64,000 nt of DNA from Mycolicibacterium sp. MU0053 (GTDB lineage: Bacteria > Actinomycetota > Actinomycetes > Mycobacteriales > Mycobacteriaceae), in NCBI RefSeq assembly GCF_963378095.1, contig NZ_OY726397.1, positions 3,658,001-3,722,000 on the forward strand, in the 5' to 3' direction. The notes under the pieces were generated by a model. That model had not been told where the DNA came from, did no database searches, and saw only the letters and a list, made by a program, of their open reading frames with translations. How positions within the stretch are numbered: the stretch's first letter is position 1; each line of letters opens with the position of its first letter. A program made the position numbers and the translations under genes. Of the stretch, positions 38,184 to 46,647 are shown in pieces.

Positions 38184-38202
38184 GGGTTTCTAGCGGAAAC
38201 CC
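38184..38202 (-). promoter_or_regulatory. Stem-loop at whiB7 uORF stop codon
   Basis: Arms GGGTTTC and GAAACCC (7 bp) with a 5-nt loop; the uORF stop TAG lies in the loop side. A ribosome stalled or finishing here would melt this stem, fitting a translation-dependent attenuation switch for the terminator at 38134-38167. Confidence 0.5.
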
Positions 38203-38348
38203 CGATTCACGAACGCGACAGTCGCGGCGGCGGGACGGCGCTTGGCGTGCGGTGCCGCCGGCAGATGGGCCGCGGGAGCTCGGAAGGCCCCGGCGACGCG
38301 CACCACGGCGGCGTCGGCTACGCCGATGCCAACTGCTGTGCTAATCAT
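38190..38348 (-). CDS. whiB7 upstream ORF (52-aa leader peptide)
   Basis: ATG 38348 to TAG 38190, 52 codons (starts MISTAVGIGVADAAVV, ends AFVNRGFR). Ribosome site AAGGGG about 8 bases before the ATG. It lies 40 nt after the predicted transcription start and ends at a stem-loop. Mycobacterial whiB7 genes are known to carry such a uORF through which ribosome-targeting antibiotics relieve premature termination. Many Arg, Ala and Pro codons. Confidence 0.75.
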   Translation of the reverse strand: MISTAVGIGVADAAVVRVAGAFRAPAAHLPAAPHAKRRPAAATVAFVNRGFR

Positions 38349-38394
38349 CGTGAAGGCCCCTTACGGTGCTCGGTGCGTGAATGTGCGCTTGTAG

Positions 38395-38433
38395 AGGTTA
38401 ATCGGTCGGTGCCGTATCCGACAAGCGATTTTT
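38395..38433 (-). promoter_or_regulatory. whiB7 promoter with WhiB7-binding AT-rich element
   Basis: On the minus strand: AAAAATCG (38433-38426) directly before -35 TTGTCG (38424-38419), 18-bp spacer, -10 TAACCT (38400-38395). The AT-rich stretch abutting the -35 is the hallmark of WhiB7-activated, autoregulated promoters. Transcription would start near 38388. Confidence 0.7.
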
Positions 38434-38444
38434 GACCTGCGGTT

Positions 38445-40547
38445 TTACCCGCCGTGGACGAGGTCGAGCACGTCGGCACCGAACTGTTCGAGCTTGCGCG
38501 CCCCGATTCCGGAGATCGCCACCAGCGCGGCGTCGTCGGTGGGTCGGGTCTCGGCGATCGCGATCAAGGTGTTGTCGCTGAACACCACGAAGGCCGGCAC
38601 CTTGAGTTCCTGCGCGGTGCGCAGCCGCCATTCCTTGAGCCGGGTCAACAGGTCGGTGTCGATGTCGGCCGCGCATTCCTCACACCGGCCGAGGATCAAC
38701 GCCGCCGGGGTGCTCAGGGTGGAGTTACAGACCCGGCAGCGCTTGTTCGCGCCGCGAGACCGTCGCGTACCGGCCGCCGGTGCCGCGGTGGCGCTCGTCT
38801 GTGGCGCGATCCCGTTGAGGAACCGCGACGGTTTGCGGGTCTGACGCCCGCCCGGGGTTCGCGACAGTGCCCAGCTGAGCGCCAAATGCACTCGGGCCCT
38901 GGTGATTCCGACGTAGAGCAGGCGCCGTTCTTCTTCCACCTGCTCGCTGTCGGGGCCGTGGGTCAGCGCGTGCGAGATCGGCAATGTCCCGTCGTTGAGC
39001 CCGACCAGGAACACCGCATCCCACTCGAGGCCCTTGGCGGCGTGCAGCGAGGCCAACGTCACGCCCTGCACCACCGGTGGGTGCCGGGAATCGGCGCGCA
39101 CCCGCAACTCGGCCACCAGCGCGGGCAGGCTCAGCTCGGGGCGCGCGGCCACCTCCTCGTCGACGAGCTGGGCCAGCGCGTCGAGCGCCTCCCAACGCTC
39201 GCGGGCCTTGGTGCCCGTCGGCGCGTCGGCGCTCAGGCCCAGCGGCTCCAGCAGGGCGCGCACCGCGCCCGGCAGGTCGGTCCCGTCGGCCTCGGCTTCG
39301 GAGCGATCGGCGGCGCGCTGCAGCGCCACCAGGGCCTGCCGAATCTCCTGCCGGCTGAAGAACCCCTCCCCGCCGCGCACCTGGAAGGCGATGCCCGCTT
39401 CGGTGAGCGCTTCCTCGTAGGCCTCGGATTGGGCGTTGATCCGGTAGAGCACCGCGATCTCGGCCGGCGGCGTGCCGGACTCGATGAGTGCGCCGATGGC
39501 CTCGGCGACCGCGGCGGCCTCGGCGACCTCGTCGGAATGCTCCGAAAACGATGGTTCCGGCCCAGGATCACGCTGGCCCACCAGGTGCAGCTTGCTGCCC
39601 GCGACCCGGCCGCGCGCGGCCTTGATCACCCGGTTGGCCAGCGACACCACCTGCGGTGTGGAGCGGTAGTCGCGTTCGAGGCGCACCACGGTCGCGTCGG
39701 GGAACTGCCGGGAGAAGTCCAGCAGGTAGCGCGGCGAGGCACCGGTGAACGAATAGATGGTCTGGTTGGCGTCGCCGACGACGGTCAGATCGTCGCGGGC
39801 ACCCAACCAGGCCGACAGCACGCGGTGCTGCAGCGGGGTGACGTCCTGAAATTCGTCGACGACGAAGCAGCGGTAGCGGTCCCGGAACTCCTCGGCCACC
39901 CCGACGTCGTTCTCGATGGCCGCGGCGGTGTGCAGCAGCAAGTCATCGAAGTCGAGCATCGCGACGTCACCGCGGGCCTTGAGGTTCTCGTAGCCGGCGT
40001 AGACGGCCGCGACCCGCGCGGCGTCGAGCGGAATATCGCGACCGACCTCGGCCACCGCGGCCGGATACTGCTCGGGGGTGATCAACGAGGCCTTCGCCCA
40101 CTCGATCTCACCGGCGAGGTCGCGGACGTCGTCGGTGCTGGCCTGCACCCGCGCCCGGTTGGCGGCCTGGGCCACCACCGAGAACTTGCTGTCGAGCAGC
40201 TGCCACCGGGTGTTGCCGACCACGCGGGGCCAGAAGTAGGACAGCTGGCGCCGGGCGGCGGCGTGGAACGTCAACGCCTGCACCGCCCCGACCCGCGGGG
40301 CGTCCGGTTCGGCGGCGTCGATGCTGCGCAGCCGGGCGCGCATCTCGCCGGCGGCCCGCGACGTGAAGGTGACCGCCAACACCTGACCGGCCGCCACCTG
40401 ACCAGCGGCGACGAGGTGCGCGATGCGGTGAGTGATGGTGCGGGTCTTCCCCGTTCCCGCACCCGCCAGCACACACACCGGGCCGCGGGGCGCCAGCACC
40501 GCCTCGCGCTGTTCGTCGTCAAGACCGTCGGTGGGCATGGCGTTCAT
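38445..40547 (-). CDS. uvrD2: ATP-dependent DNA helicase UvrD2
   Basis: 700 residues from ATG 40547 (an ATG at 40538 would be three codons shorter). SF1A helicase motifs are Walker [11 protein letters not shown] (~30), VVDEFQDV (motif II), [13 protein letters not shown] (III), LERDYRST (IV), [20 protein letters not shown] (V) and [10 protein letters not shown] (VI). The UvrD2-specific tail is present: four-cysteine motif CRVCN...CEECA (~590-620) and an HRDC domain at the end ([20 protein letters not shown]). 3'-5' DNA unwinding in repair; it is essential in M. tuberculosis. Divergent from the mycoredoxin gene by 31 bp. Confidence 0.96.
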   Translation of the reverse strand: MNAMPTDGLDDEQREAVLAPRGPVCVLAGAGTGKTRTITHRIAHLVAAGQVAAGQVLAVTFTSRAAGEMRARLRSIDAAEPDAPRVGAVQALTFHAAARRQLSYFWPRVVGNTRWQLLDSKFSVVAQAANRARVQASTDDVRDLAGEIEWAKASLITPEQYPAAVAEVGRDIPLDAARVAAVYAGYENLKARGDVAMLDFDDLLLHTAAAIENDVGVAEEFRDRYRCFVVDEFQDVTPLQHRVLSAWLGARDDLTVVGDANQTIYSFTGASPRYLLDFSRQFPDATVVRLERDYRSTPQVVSLANRVIKAARGRVAGSKLHLVGQRDPGPEPSFSEHSDEVAEAAAVAEAIGALIESGTPPAEIAVLYRINAQSEAYEEALTEAGIAFQVRGGEGFFSRQEIRQALVALQRAADRSEAEADGTDLPGAVRALLEPLGLSADAPTGTKARERWEALDALAQLVDEEVAARPELSLPALVAELRVRADSRHPPVVQGVTLASLHAAKGLEWDAVFLVGLNDGTLPISHALTHGPDSEQVEEERRLLYVGITRARVHLALSWALSRTPGGRQTRKPSRFLNGIAPQTSATAAPAAGTRRSRGANKRCRVCNSTLSTPAALILGRCEECAADIDTDLLTRLKEWRLRTAQELKVPAFVVFSDNTLIAIAETRPTDDAALVAISGIGARKLEQFGADVLDLVHGG

Positions 40548-40578
40548 CTTGGCAGGCGCTGGTGACAAGATGTCACCC

Positions 40579-40830
40579 ATGACCGCTAGCGAGACAGCAC
40601 TGATCATGTACACCACGACGTGGTGCGGGTATTGCAAAAGGCTGCAGACCGCGTTGAAGTCCGAAGGCATCAGCTACACCGAGGTCGACATCGAGGTCGA
40701 CGCGGCCGCGGCCGAGTTCGTCGCCACGGCCAACGGCGGTAACCAGACCGTGCCCACGCTGAAATTCCCCGACGGCTCGACACTGACCAACCCCAGCATC
40801 CGGGAGGTCAAGGCGAAGCTCGCGGGCTAG
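40579..40830 (+). CDS. mrx2: Mycoredoxin (glutaredoxin family)
   Basis: 83 residues from ATG 40579 (ATG 40570 is also possible). Thioredoxin fold with active site CGYC ([12 protein letters not shown], ~16-19) and the cis-Pro/TVP segment [12 protein letters not shown]. Mycoredoxins use mycothiol to reduce S-mycothiolated proteins; this corresponds to Rv3198A. Placed between uvrD2 and nudC. A copy of the 61-bp repeat follows its stop. Confidence 0.93.
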   Translation: MTASETALIMYTTTWCGYCKRLQTALKSEGISYTEVDIEVDAAAAEFVATANGGNQTVPTLKFPDGSTLTNPSIREVKAKLAG

Positions 40831-40831
40831 C

Positions 40832-40892
40832 CGAGCGTGCGCAAACCCCGCAAAAGTGTCGGCGTGTCGGCCGGGGACACGCACGTTCGCGG
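40832..40892. repeat. 61-bp dispersed repeat, copy 2
   Basis: Aligns without gaps to 29657-29717 (49/61). Nested symmetry: inner GCGTGTC/GACACGC (40862-40882), and outer CCCCGC/GCGGGG. Intergenic between the mycoredoxin and nudC stops; may serve as bidirectional terminator. Confidence 0.7.
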
Positions 40893-40933
40893 GGTTGGGG
40901 GGCTCGCGGATTGGGGGCTCGGGACTAGCGGGA

Positions 40934-41863
40934 TCAGTCGCGTTCGGCCCAGGATTCGATGATCTCCCGGGCGATCGAGATCGACCCGGGCAGAAGCAGT
41001 TTCGATGCCGAGGCGGCCGCGCTGGTCCAGTCCCCCACCGCCAGGGCGGCGCGCACCTCGTCGCGGGTGAACCAGGCCGCCTCGACGATCTCACCGTCGT
41101 TGAAGCTGAACGGCTGATCCGGGTCGGCCACGGCGTGGAAACCGACCATCAGCGACCGCGGGAACGGCCAGGGCTGGCTGCCCAGATAGCGGATGTCGCG
41201 CACCGCCAGCCCGACCTCCTCGGCGATCTCGCGCGTGACGCAGGTCTCGAACGACTCGCCGGCCTCGACGAAGCCGGCCAGCAGCGAGAACATCCGCTCC
41301 GGCCACGTGCGTTGCCGGGCCAGCACCACCCGGTCGCCGCCGTCGTGCACCAGGCAGATGACCGCCGGGTCGATCCGCGGAAACTCCTCGTGCCCGGTGA
41401 CCGGGTTCAGCCGGGACCAGCCGCCCTTGACCGGTTTGGTGGGCGCCCCGTCGACGGCCGAGAACCTGGCGCTGTCGTGCCAATTGAGCAGCGCGGTTGC
41501 CGAGGACACCAGGTACGCGCTGACGTCGTCGAACACCACCCCCGCGCGACGCAGATCGAGCACCTGCGCCTCGGCCCCGTCGTCGGGGGCCTGCAGCGGG
41601 GCGCGGATGGCCCAGACGTGCCGGCCGCCCTCGATGCGCCCCAAAAAGACCGCGTCCTCGGGCGGGGTGTCGCCCAGCTCGGCGGTGCCGCCCAGCAGCA
41701 CGTGTCCATCGACGATCAACACCTGACCGCGGTGGTCGACGCGCAGGACCGCGGCCTGCGACCAACCGGCGATCGCGGCGTCGATGTCGGTGCGCAGGTG
41801 ATCGGACCGGTCGGCGCCCACCCTCGACAACAGGGGGATGTTGCGCAGTTGAAACTCAGTCAC
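40934..41863 (-). CDS. nudC: NADH pyrophosphatase NudC (decapping NAD hydrolase)
   Basis: 309 residues from GTG 41863. The Nudix box is GFVEAGESFETCVTREIAEEVGL (~190-212), followed by the NADH-specific SQPWPFPRS (~225). It hydrolyses NAD(H) to NMN(H) and AMP. The zinc-ribbon cysteines of E. coli NudC are absent, as in M. tuberculosis. The start overlaps the end of the K+ channel gene by 8 bp, so the two are coupled. Confidence 0.95.
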   Translation of the reverse strand: MTEFQLRNIPLLSRVGADRSDHLRTDIDAAIAGWSQAAVLRVDHRGQVLIVDGHVLLGGTAELGDTPPEDAVFLGRIEGGRHVWAIRAPLQAPDDGAEAQVLDLRRAGVVFDDVSAYLVSSATALLNWHDSARFSAVDGAPTKPVKGGWSRLNPVTGHEEFPRIDPAVICLVHDGGDRVVLARQRTWPERMFSLLAGFVEAGESFETCVTREIAEEVGLAVRDIRYLGSQPWPFPRSLMVGFHAVADPDQPFSFNDGEIVEAAWFTRDEVRAALAVGDWTSAAASASKLLLPGSISIAREIIESWAERD

Positions 41864-42938
41864 GTTCGTCACCACCGCTTCGGACGTAGAGCACCCGGTC
41901 GCCTTCCTCCAGGGAATCGACCTCTGGATCGTCGACCCGCTTGAGCACACCATTGCGCACGACGCCTAGCACGATGTCGACCAGGTGCTTGGGCGAGCCG
42001 CCGACCTCGGTGCGTTCCACATCGCGTTCGACGATCACGAAACCCTCGTCGGGGGTCAGCAGATCCTCGATCAACTCCACCACGCTCGGGGTGCTGGTGG
42101 CGATGCCCAGCAGCCGACCGGCGGTCTCGGAGGACACCACGACCGAATCCGCACCGGACTGCTTGAGCAGGTGCTGGTTCTCGGCCTCCCGGATCGCGGC
42201 GATGATCTTGGCGTTGGGTGCGAGTTCGCGCGCGGTCAGGGTGACCATCACCGCGGTCGGGTCGCTGTTGGTGGCCACGATGATCGACTTCGCGTGTTGG
42301 GCACCGGCCAGCCGCAGCACATCGGATCGGTTGGCGTCACCGCGGACCGTGACCAACCCGGCGGCGCTGGCGCGGTCCAGTGACGGCTGATCGGTGTCGA
42401 CGACGACGATCTCGGCGGGCGGGATGCCATCGGCGATCATCGCGGTGACCGCGGTCTTGCCCTTGGTGCCGTATCCGATGACGACGGTGTGGTTGCGCAC
42501 GGTGTTCCTCCAGCGCTGAATCTTCAGTGCCTGCCGCGAGGCGGCGGTCAGGGTCTCGACGGTGGTGCCGATGAGCACGATCAGGAAGGCCACCCGCAGG
42601 GGCGTGACCACCAGGACGTTGATCAGCCGCGCCGACGGCGTGTAGGGCGTGATGTCGCCGTATCCGGTGGTCGACAGCGACACCGTCGCGTAATAGAGGC
42701 AGTCCAGGAACGACAGGTCGTCGCCCTGCACATCGCGGTAGCCGCCGCGGTCGATGTAGACGATGAGCACGGCGGCGAACAGCGCCCCCAGCGCGTAGAA
42801 GACGCGGCGGGCGATCTTGCGGCCCGGGCTGACGAATCGTTCCGGGATGTGCAGGTAGTCGACGAGCGCGGCGTCGGGCTTGGCGGTCAGCGCTTCGTCG
42901 AGGCGGCCCAGCCGCCTGCGCAGTCTGCTTTTAGCCAC
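41856..42938 (-). CDS. Potassium channel protein with TrkA/RCK domains
   Basis: 360 residues, Rv3200c-like. Two membrane helices flank the pore with the K+ selectivity filter TTGYGD (STTGYGDITPYTPSARL, ~92-97). An RCK-N Rossmann domain (TVVIGYGTKGKTAVTAMIADG ... VVDTDQPSL) and an RCK-C domain (VGGSPKHLVDIVLGVVRNG) follow, so a ligand-gated K+ channel. GTG start 42938. Confidence 0.94.
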   Translation of the reverse strand: MAKSRLRRRLGRLDEALTAKPDAALVDYLHIPERFVSPGRKIARRVFYALGALFAAVLIVYIDRGGYRDVQGDDLSFLDCLYYATVSLSTTGYGDITPYTPSARLINVLVVTPLRVAFLIVLIGTTVETLTAASRQALKIQRWRNTVRNHTVVIGYGTKGKTAVTAMIADGIPPAEIVVVDTDQPSLDRASAAGLVTVRGDANRSDVLRLAGAQHAKSIIVATNSDPTAVMVTLTARELAPNAKIIAAIREAENQHLLKQSGADSVVVSSETAGRLLGIATSTPSVVELIEDLLTPDEGFVIVERDVERTEVGGSPKHLVDIVLGVVRNGVLKRVDDPEVDSLEEGDRVLYVRSGGDERD

Positions 42939-43001
42939 GGTGTCCGGTCATCGACGCGGTTGCCGTCGTCGGCCCTGCGAGTCGCACGCCATCATGTAAC
43001 C

Positions 43002-43379
43002 ATGACCCCGACTGATCCCGCGCAACGCTCGGCCTACCGGATGGCCGCCCTGCTGGGCGGAATCGGTGTTCTGCACTTCGTGGCTCCCAAACCGTTCGAC
43101 TCGATCATCCCTGCCGAGCTGCCCGGCAGCCCCCGCGCCTACACCTACGCCTCGGGAGTCGCGGAACTGGTGACCGCGGGCATGCTGGCGGCACCGGCCA
43201 CCCGGCGCCTCGGCGCGACCGCGGCGGTGGCGCTGTTCATCGGCGTCTTCCCCGGCAACCTGAACATGGTCCGGTTGTGGTGGGCCAAGGGTTGGCCGAT
43301 GCGCCTGGGCGCGCTGGCCCGGCTCCCGCTGCAGGTCCCGATGATCACCGAGGCGCTCAAGATCCGTCGGCTGTCCTAG
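43002..43379 (+). CDS. Small DoxX-like membrane protein
   Basis: 125 residues with four hydrophobic helices (MAALLGGIGVLHFVAPKPF, ELVTAGMLAAP, GATAAVALFIGVFPGNL, LPLQVPMITEAL). Layout and the N-terminal GIGVLHFVAP resemble DoxX/MauE-type proteins; the function is not known. ATG 43002. Divergent from the K+ channel and convergent with adnB, overlapping its 3' end by 23 bp. Confidence 0.82.
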   Translation: MTPTDPAQRSAYRMAALLGGIGVLHFVAPKPFDSIIPAELPGSPRAYTYASGVAELVTAGMLAAPATRRLGATAAVALFIGVFPGNLNMVRLWWAKGWPMRLGALARLPLQVPMITEALKIRRLS

Positions 43380-46300
43380 CCGACTCCTCGAGCACCAGCA
43401 GTTCGGCGAGTTCCTCGGCGCTCGGCAGCTGCGCCGGTTCGACCGTCCGTCCGCCGCGCACGTAGTGGAACGCTCCCCGCACCGCGGCCGCCGGGCAGCC
43501 CCGCAGGCCGGCCCAGGCGATGCGGTAGACGGCCAGCTGGATCGCGGCGGCGCGTTCGGCCGCCGTGTCGGCCGGCGGCTCACCGGTTTTCCAGTCCACC
43601 ACGGTGAAGCCGCCGTCGTCGTCGGCGAAGACCGCGTCGATGCGGCCCCGGATCACCCGGCCGCCGATCATCATCTCGAACGGCACTTCGATGTCCACCG
43701 GGGTGCGCGCGGCCCAGCGCGAAGCCATGAACGAGGCCTGCAGATCCGACAGCGCCTCGGCGTCGGCGCTGCGCTGGTTTCCGTCGACGGCCCCGGGCAG
43801 GTCGTCGAGGTCGAAAAGCCGGTCCGCGCCGTAGAACCGCTGCACCCAGTCGTGAAACGCCGTGCCCAGCAGGGCCTGCGGGTCGGGCCGCACCGGTGTG
43901 CGGCGCGCCAACCGCGCCGCCGTCCCGGCCGGGTCCTTGCCGAGTTCGACCAGCGCGCTGACCGACAGTTGCGCGGGCAGCGCCGCCGGCGCCGCGGCGG
44001 GCGGGGCGAGGCGTTCGGCCAGCAGCGCGTCGACGTCGGCCGCCCAGCCGAACGGATCGGCGTCGGCGTCGGCGTCGGCGCGCATCGCCGCGGCGACCAG
44101 TGCCGCCCCACGCTGCAGGCGCTGGTGGGTGCCGGGCGCGGGCGCCGCGGGCCAGGACGCTTCGATCACGTCGTCCCGCAGGGGGTTCTGCTCACCCGGG
44201 GCGGGCTCGTCGGCCCATTGTTCCACCACACCGCAGGGCCGGCCGTCGGCCGCGGCGGCCTCGATGATGTCCCGGAGTTCGACCAGGAAATCCGACGGAC
44301 CGCGCGGCTTGGTTTCGGTGGCGCCCCAGTGATGCCCCGACAACAGCAGGGTGTCCTCCGAACGGGTGATGGCGACGTAGAGCAGCCGGCGTTCCTCGTC
44401 GATGCGTCGCTGCTCGAGTTGGGCGCGGTGGGCGTTGATGGTGTCCGACAACTGCTTTCGATCGGTCACCGTCGAGGTGTCCAGCAGCGGCACCCCGTGC
44501 GCCCCCAGATCGGCGCGGTCGCCGCGCAGCAGCGGCGGCAGATCCGCCGCATCGGTGAGCCACGTCCGGGTGTTGGCCGTGGACGGAAACACCCGGGCGG
44601 ATAGGTGCGGGACCGCCACGATCTGCCATTCCAGCCCCTTGGCCGCGTGCACGGTGAGGATCTGCACGCGGTCCTGCGCGACGCTGACCTCGGCCGGCGC
44701 CAGGCCGTTCTCCACCGTCTCGGCGACCTCCAGGTATCCGAGTAGGCCGTGGATATCGTTGTTGCCCAGCATGGTTCGAGCCGCATAACTGTCCACCACG
44801 TCGGCGAAGGCATCGAGTTGTTCCGCGCCGGTCGACCCGTCGCGCGGCGCGGCGCGCGCGGTCGCCTCGGTGTCGGCGCCCAGGACTCGGCGCACCTCGG
44901 CCACCAGGTCCGGCACCGGGCGGTCGAGTTGGCCGCGCAGCATCGTCAGCTCCTCGGCCAGCGCGCAGATGCGGGTGTAGCCCGCCGTCGAATACGCCGC
45001 CGCCGGACCCGGATCGCAGATGGCGTCCGCCAGGCAGGCGGTGTCCGCATCCGGGGACAACTGCGCGACGATCTGCTCGGGGTCGGAGCTCATCGCCGCG
45101 CCCTCGTCGAGTTCGCGGGCCCGTCGCCACAACGCCGTGAGGTCCCCGGCGCCGAGGCGCCACCGCGGCCCGGTCAGCACCCGCATGGCCGCCGCACCGG
45201 CCGTGGGGTCGGCGATCAGCCGCAGCATCGCGACCACGTCGGCCACCTCGTCGATGGCCAGCAACCCCGCCAGGCCCACCACTTCCACCGGCAGTCCGCG
45301 CGCCCGCAACGCCTCGGCCATCGGCGCGGCGTCGGCGTTGCGGCGCACCAGCACCGCGGCCGTCGGCGGCTGATCCGAGGTCTCGGCGGCCGCCCGGAAG
45401 TATTCGACCATCGCGTCGGCGACCCAGTCACGTTCCAGTGCCACGTCGGTGAGCAGCGCGCATTTCACGGTGCCCGATTCGGCTCCCGGTCGCGCCCGCA
45501 GTTCGCGCACCGCGACCGAGCGCCGTCGCGCCTCCGCCGAGACCGCATTGGCCACCTGCAGCGTGCTCGGCGGATTCCGCCAGCTGGTGCGCAATTCCAG
45601 GGTCGGGGCCGGCGTGCCGTCCGCGCGCGGGAAGTCGGTGGTGAACAGCGGCAGGTTGGTGGCCGAGGCGCCGCGCCAGCCGTAGATGGACTGAATGGGG
45701 TCGCCGACCGCGGTCAACGCCAGCCCGTCGTCTGCGCCACCGCCGAACAGCGCCGACAGCGCGATGCGCTGGGTGTGGCCGGTGTCCTGATACTCGTCGA
45801 GCAGCACCACCCGAAACTGTTGGCGCAGTTGCTCCCCCACCGTGGGGCACTCGGTCGCCAACCGGGCCGCGGCCGCCATCTGCATGCCGAAGTCCATCGC
45901 CTTCTCGACCCGCAGCCGCTCGTGCAAGGCGTCGATGAGCGGGACGAACTCGCTGCGTTCGGTCTGGGTCGCCAGCATGCGGAGCAGCCACTGGTTGGGG
46001 CCCCGATCGCGTTGGTTCGGACCGGCCGGCAACGTGTGCACGAGCCGTTCCAGCTCGAGGTGGGTATCGCGCAGCTGCTCGGTGCTGACCAGGTGTTCGG
46101 CCAACTGATTGGACAGCCGCAGCACCATGCGGGTGACGTCGGCCGGGTTCTTCTCGGTGATCAGTTCGTCCGGGTAGCGGTTGACCACATCGAATGCCAG
46201 CTGCCACAACTCGGTTTCGCTGAGCAACCGGGTGTCCGGCTCGACCGGCAGCAGCAGGCCGTGCTCCCGCAGCAGCGTCCCGGCGAACGCATGGTAGGTG

Positions 46301-46647
46301 CTGACCGTGACGGCGGCCGGCTCGCCCGCCGCGGCACCGGTCTCCGCCGGCGCCAGGCCGACCCCGGCCAGCCGCGCCAGCCGGGAACGGACCCGGCGCA
46401 GCAGCTGGCCGGCGGCCTTGCGGGTGAATGTCAGGCCGAGCACTTGTCCGGGGGTCGCGAAACCGTTGGCCACCAACCACACCACCCGGGCCGCCATCGT
46501 CTCGGTCTTGCCGGCGCCGGCGCCGGCCACGACCACCAGCGGTCCCGGCGGCGCGGCGATGACCGCGGCCTGCTCGTCGGTCGGTGGATGCAGGCCCAGC
46601 GCCGCCGACAGGTCGGCGGGGCTGTACTTCGGTGCCGGTTGGGTCAC
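43357..46647 (-). CDS. adnB: AdnB subunit of the AdnAB helicase-nuclease
   Basis: 1096 residues from GTG 46647. N-terminal UvrD-like motor with intact motifs: Walker A AGAGAGKTET (~50), VVLLDEYQDTGHTQ (II), GDPIQSIYGWRGA (III), [19 protein letters not shown] (V), RLLYVAITRSED (VI). C-terminal RecB-type nuclease with GTAFHDWV, VVDWKTG and AIQLAVYRIAW. AdnAB resects DNA double-strand breaks and replaces RecBCD in mycobacteria. GTGA overlap with adnA. Confidence 0.95.
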   Translation of the reverse strand: MTQPAPKYSPADLSAALGLHPPTDEQAAVIAAPPGPLVVVAGAGAGKTETMAARVVWLVANGFATPGQVLGLTFTRKAAGQLLRRVRSRLARLAGVGLAPAETGAAAGEPAAVTVSTYHAFAGTLLREHGLLLPVEPDTRLLSETELWQLAFDVVNRYPDELITEKNPADVTRMVLRLSNQLAEHLVSTEQLRDTHLELERLVHTLPAGPNQRDRGPNQWLLRMLATQTERSEFVPLIDALHERLRVEKAMDFGMQMAAAARLATECPTVGEQLRQQFRVVLLDEYQDTGHTQRIALSALFGGGADDGLALTAVGDPIQSIYGWRGASATNLPLFTTDFPRADGTPAPTLELRTSWRNPPSTLQVANAVSAEARRRSVAVRELRARPGAESGTVKCALLTDVALERDWVADAMVEYFRAAAETSDQPPTAAVLVRRNADAAPMAEALRARGLPVEVVGLAGLLAIDEVADVVAMLRLIADPTAGAAAMRVLTGPRWRLGAGDLTALWRRARELDEGAAMSSDPEQIVAQLSPDADTACLADAICDPGPAAAYSTAGYTRICALAEELTMLRGQLDRPVPDLVAEVRRVLGADTEATARAAPRDGSTGAEQLDAFADVVDSYAARTMLGNNDIHGLLGYLEVAETVENGLAPAEVSVAQDRVQILTVHAAKGLEWQIVAVPHLSARVFPSTANTRTWLTDAADLPPLLRGDRADLGAHGVPLLDTSTVTDRKQLSDTINAHRAQLEQRRIDEERRLLYVAITRSEDTLLLSGHHWGATETKPRGPSDFLVELRDIIEAAAADGRPCGVVEQWADEPAPGEQNPLRDDVIEASWPAAPAPGTHQRLQRGAALVAAAMRADADADADPFGWAADVDALLAERLAPPAAAPAALPAQLSVSALVELGKDPAGTAARLARRTPVRPDPQALLGTAFHDWVQRFYGADRLFDLDDLPGAVDGNQRSADAEALSDLQASFMASRWAARTPVDIEVPFEMMIGGRVIRGRIDAVFADDDGGFTVVDWKTGEPPADTAAERAAAIQLAVYRIAWAGLRGCPAAAVRGAFHYVRGGRTVEPAQLPSAEELAELLVLEESARTADGS

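Noticed and set aside
40538-40538. ATG 40538 as uvrD2 start
   Set aside because: Only three codons shorter; 40547 gives the 700-residue length known for UvrD2, though neither start has a clear ribosome site.
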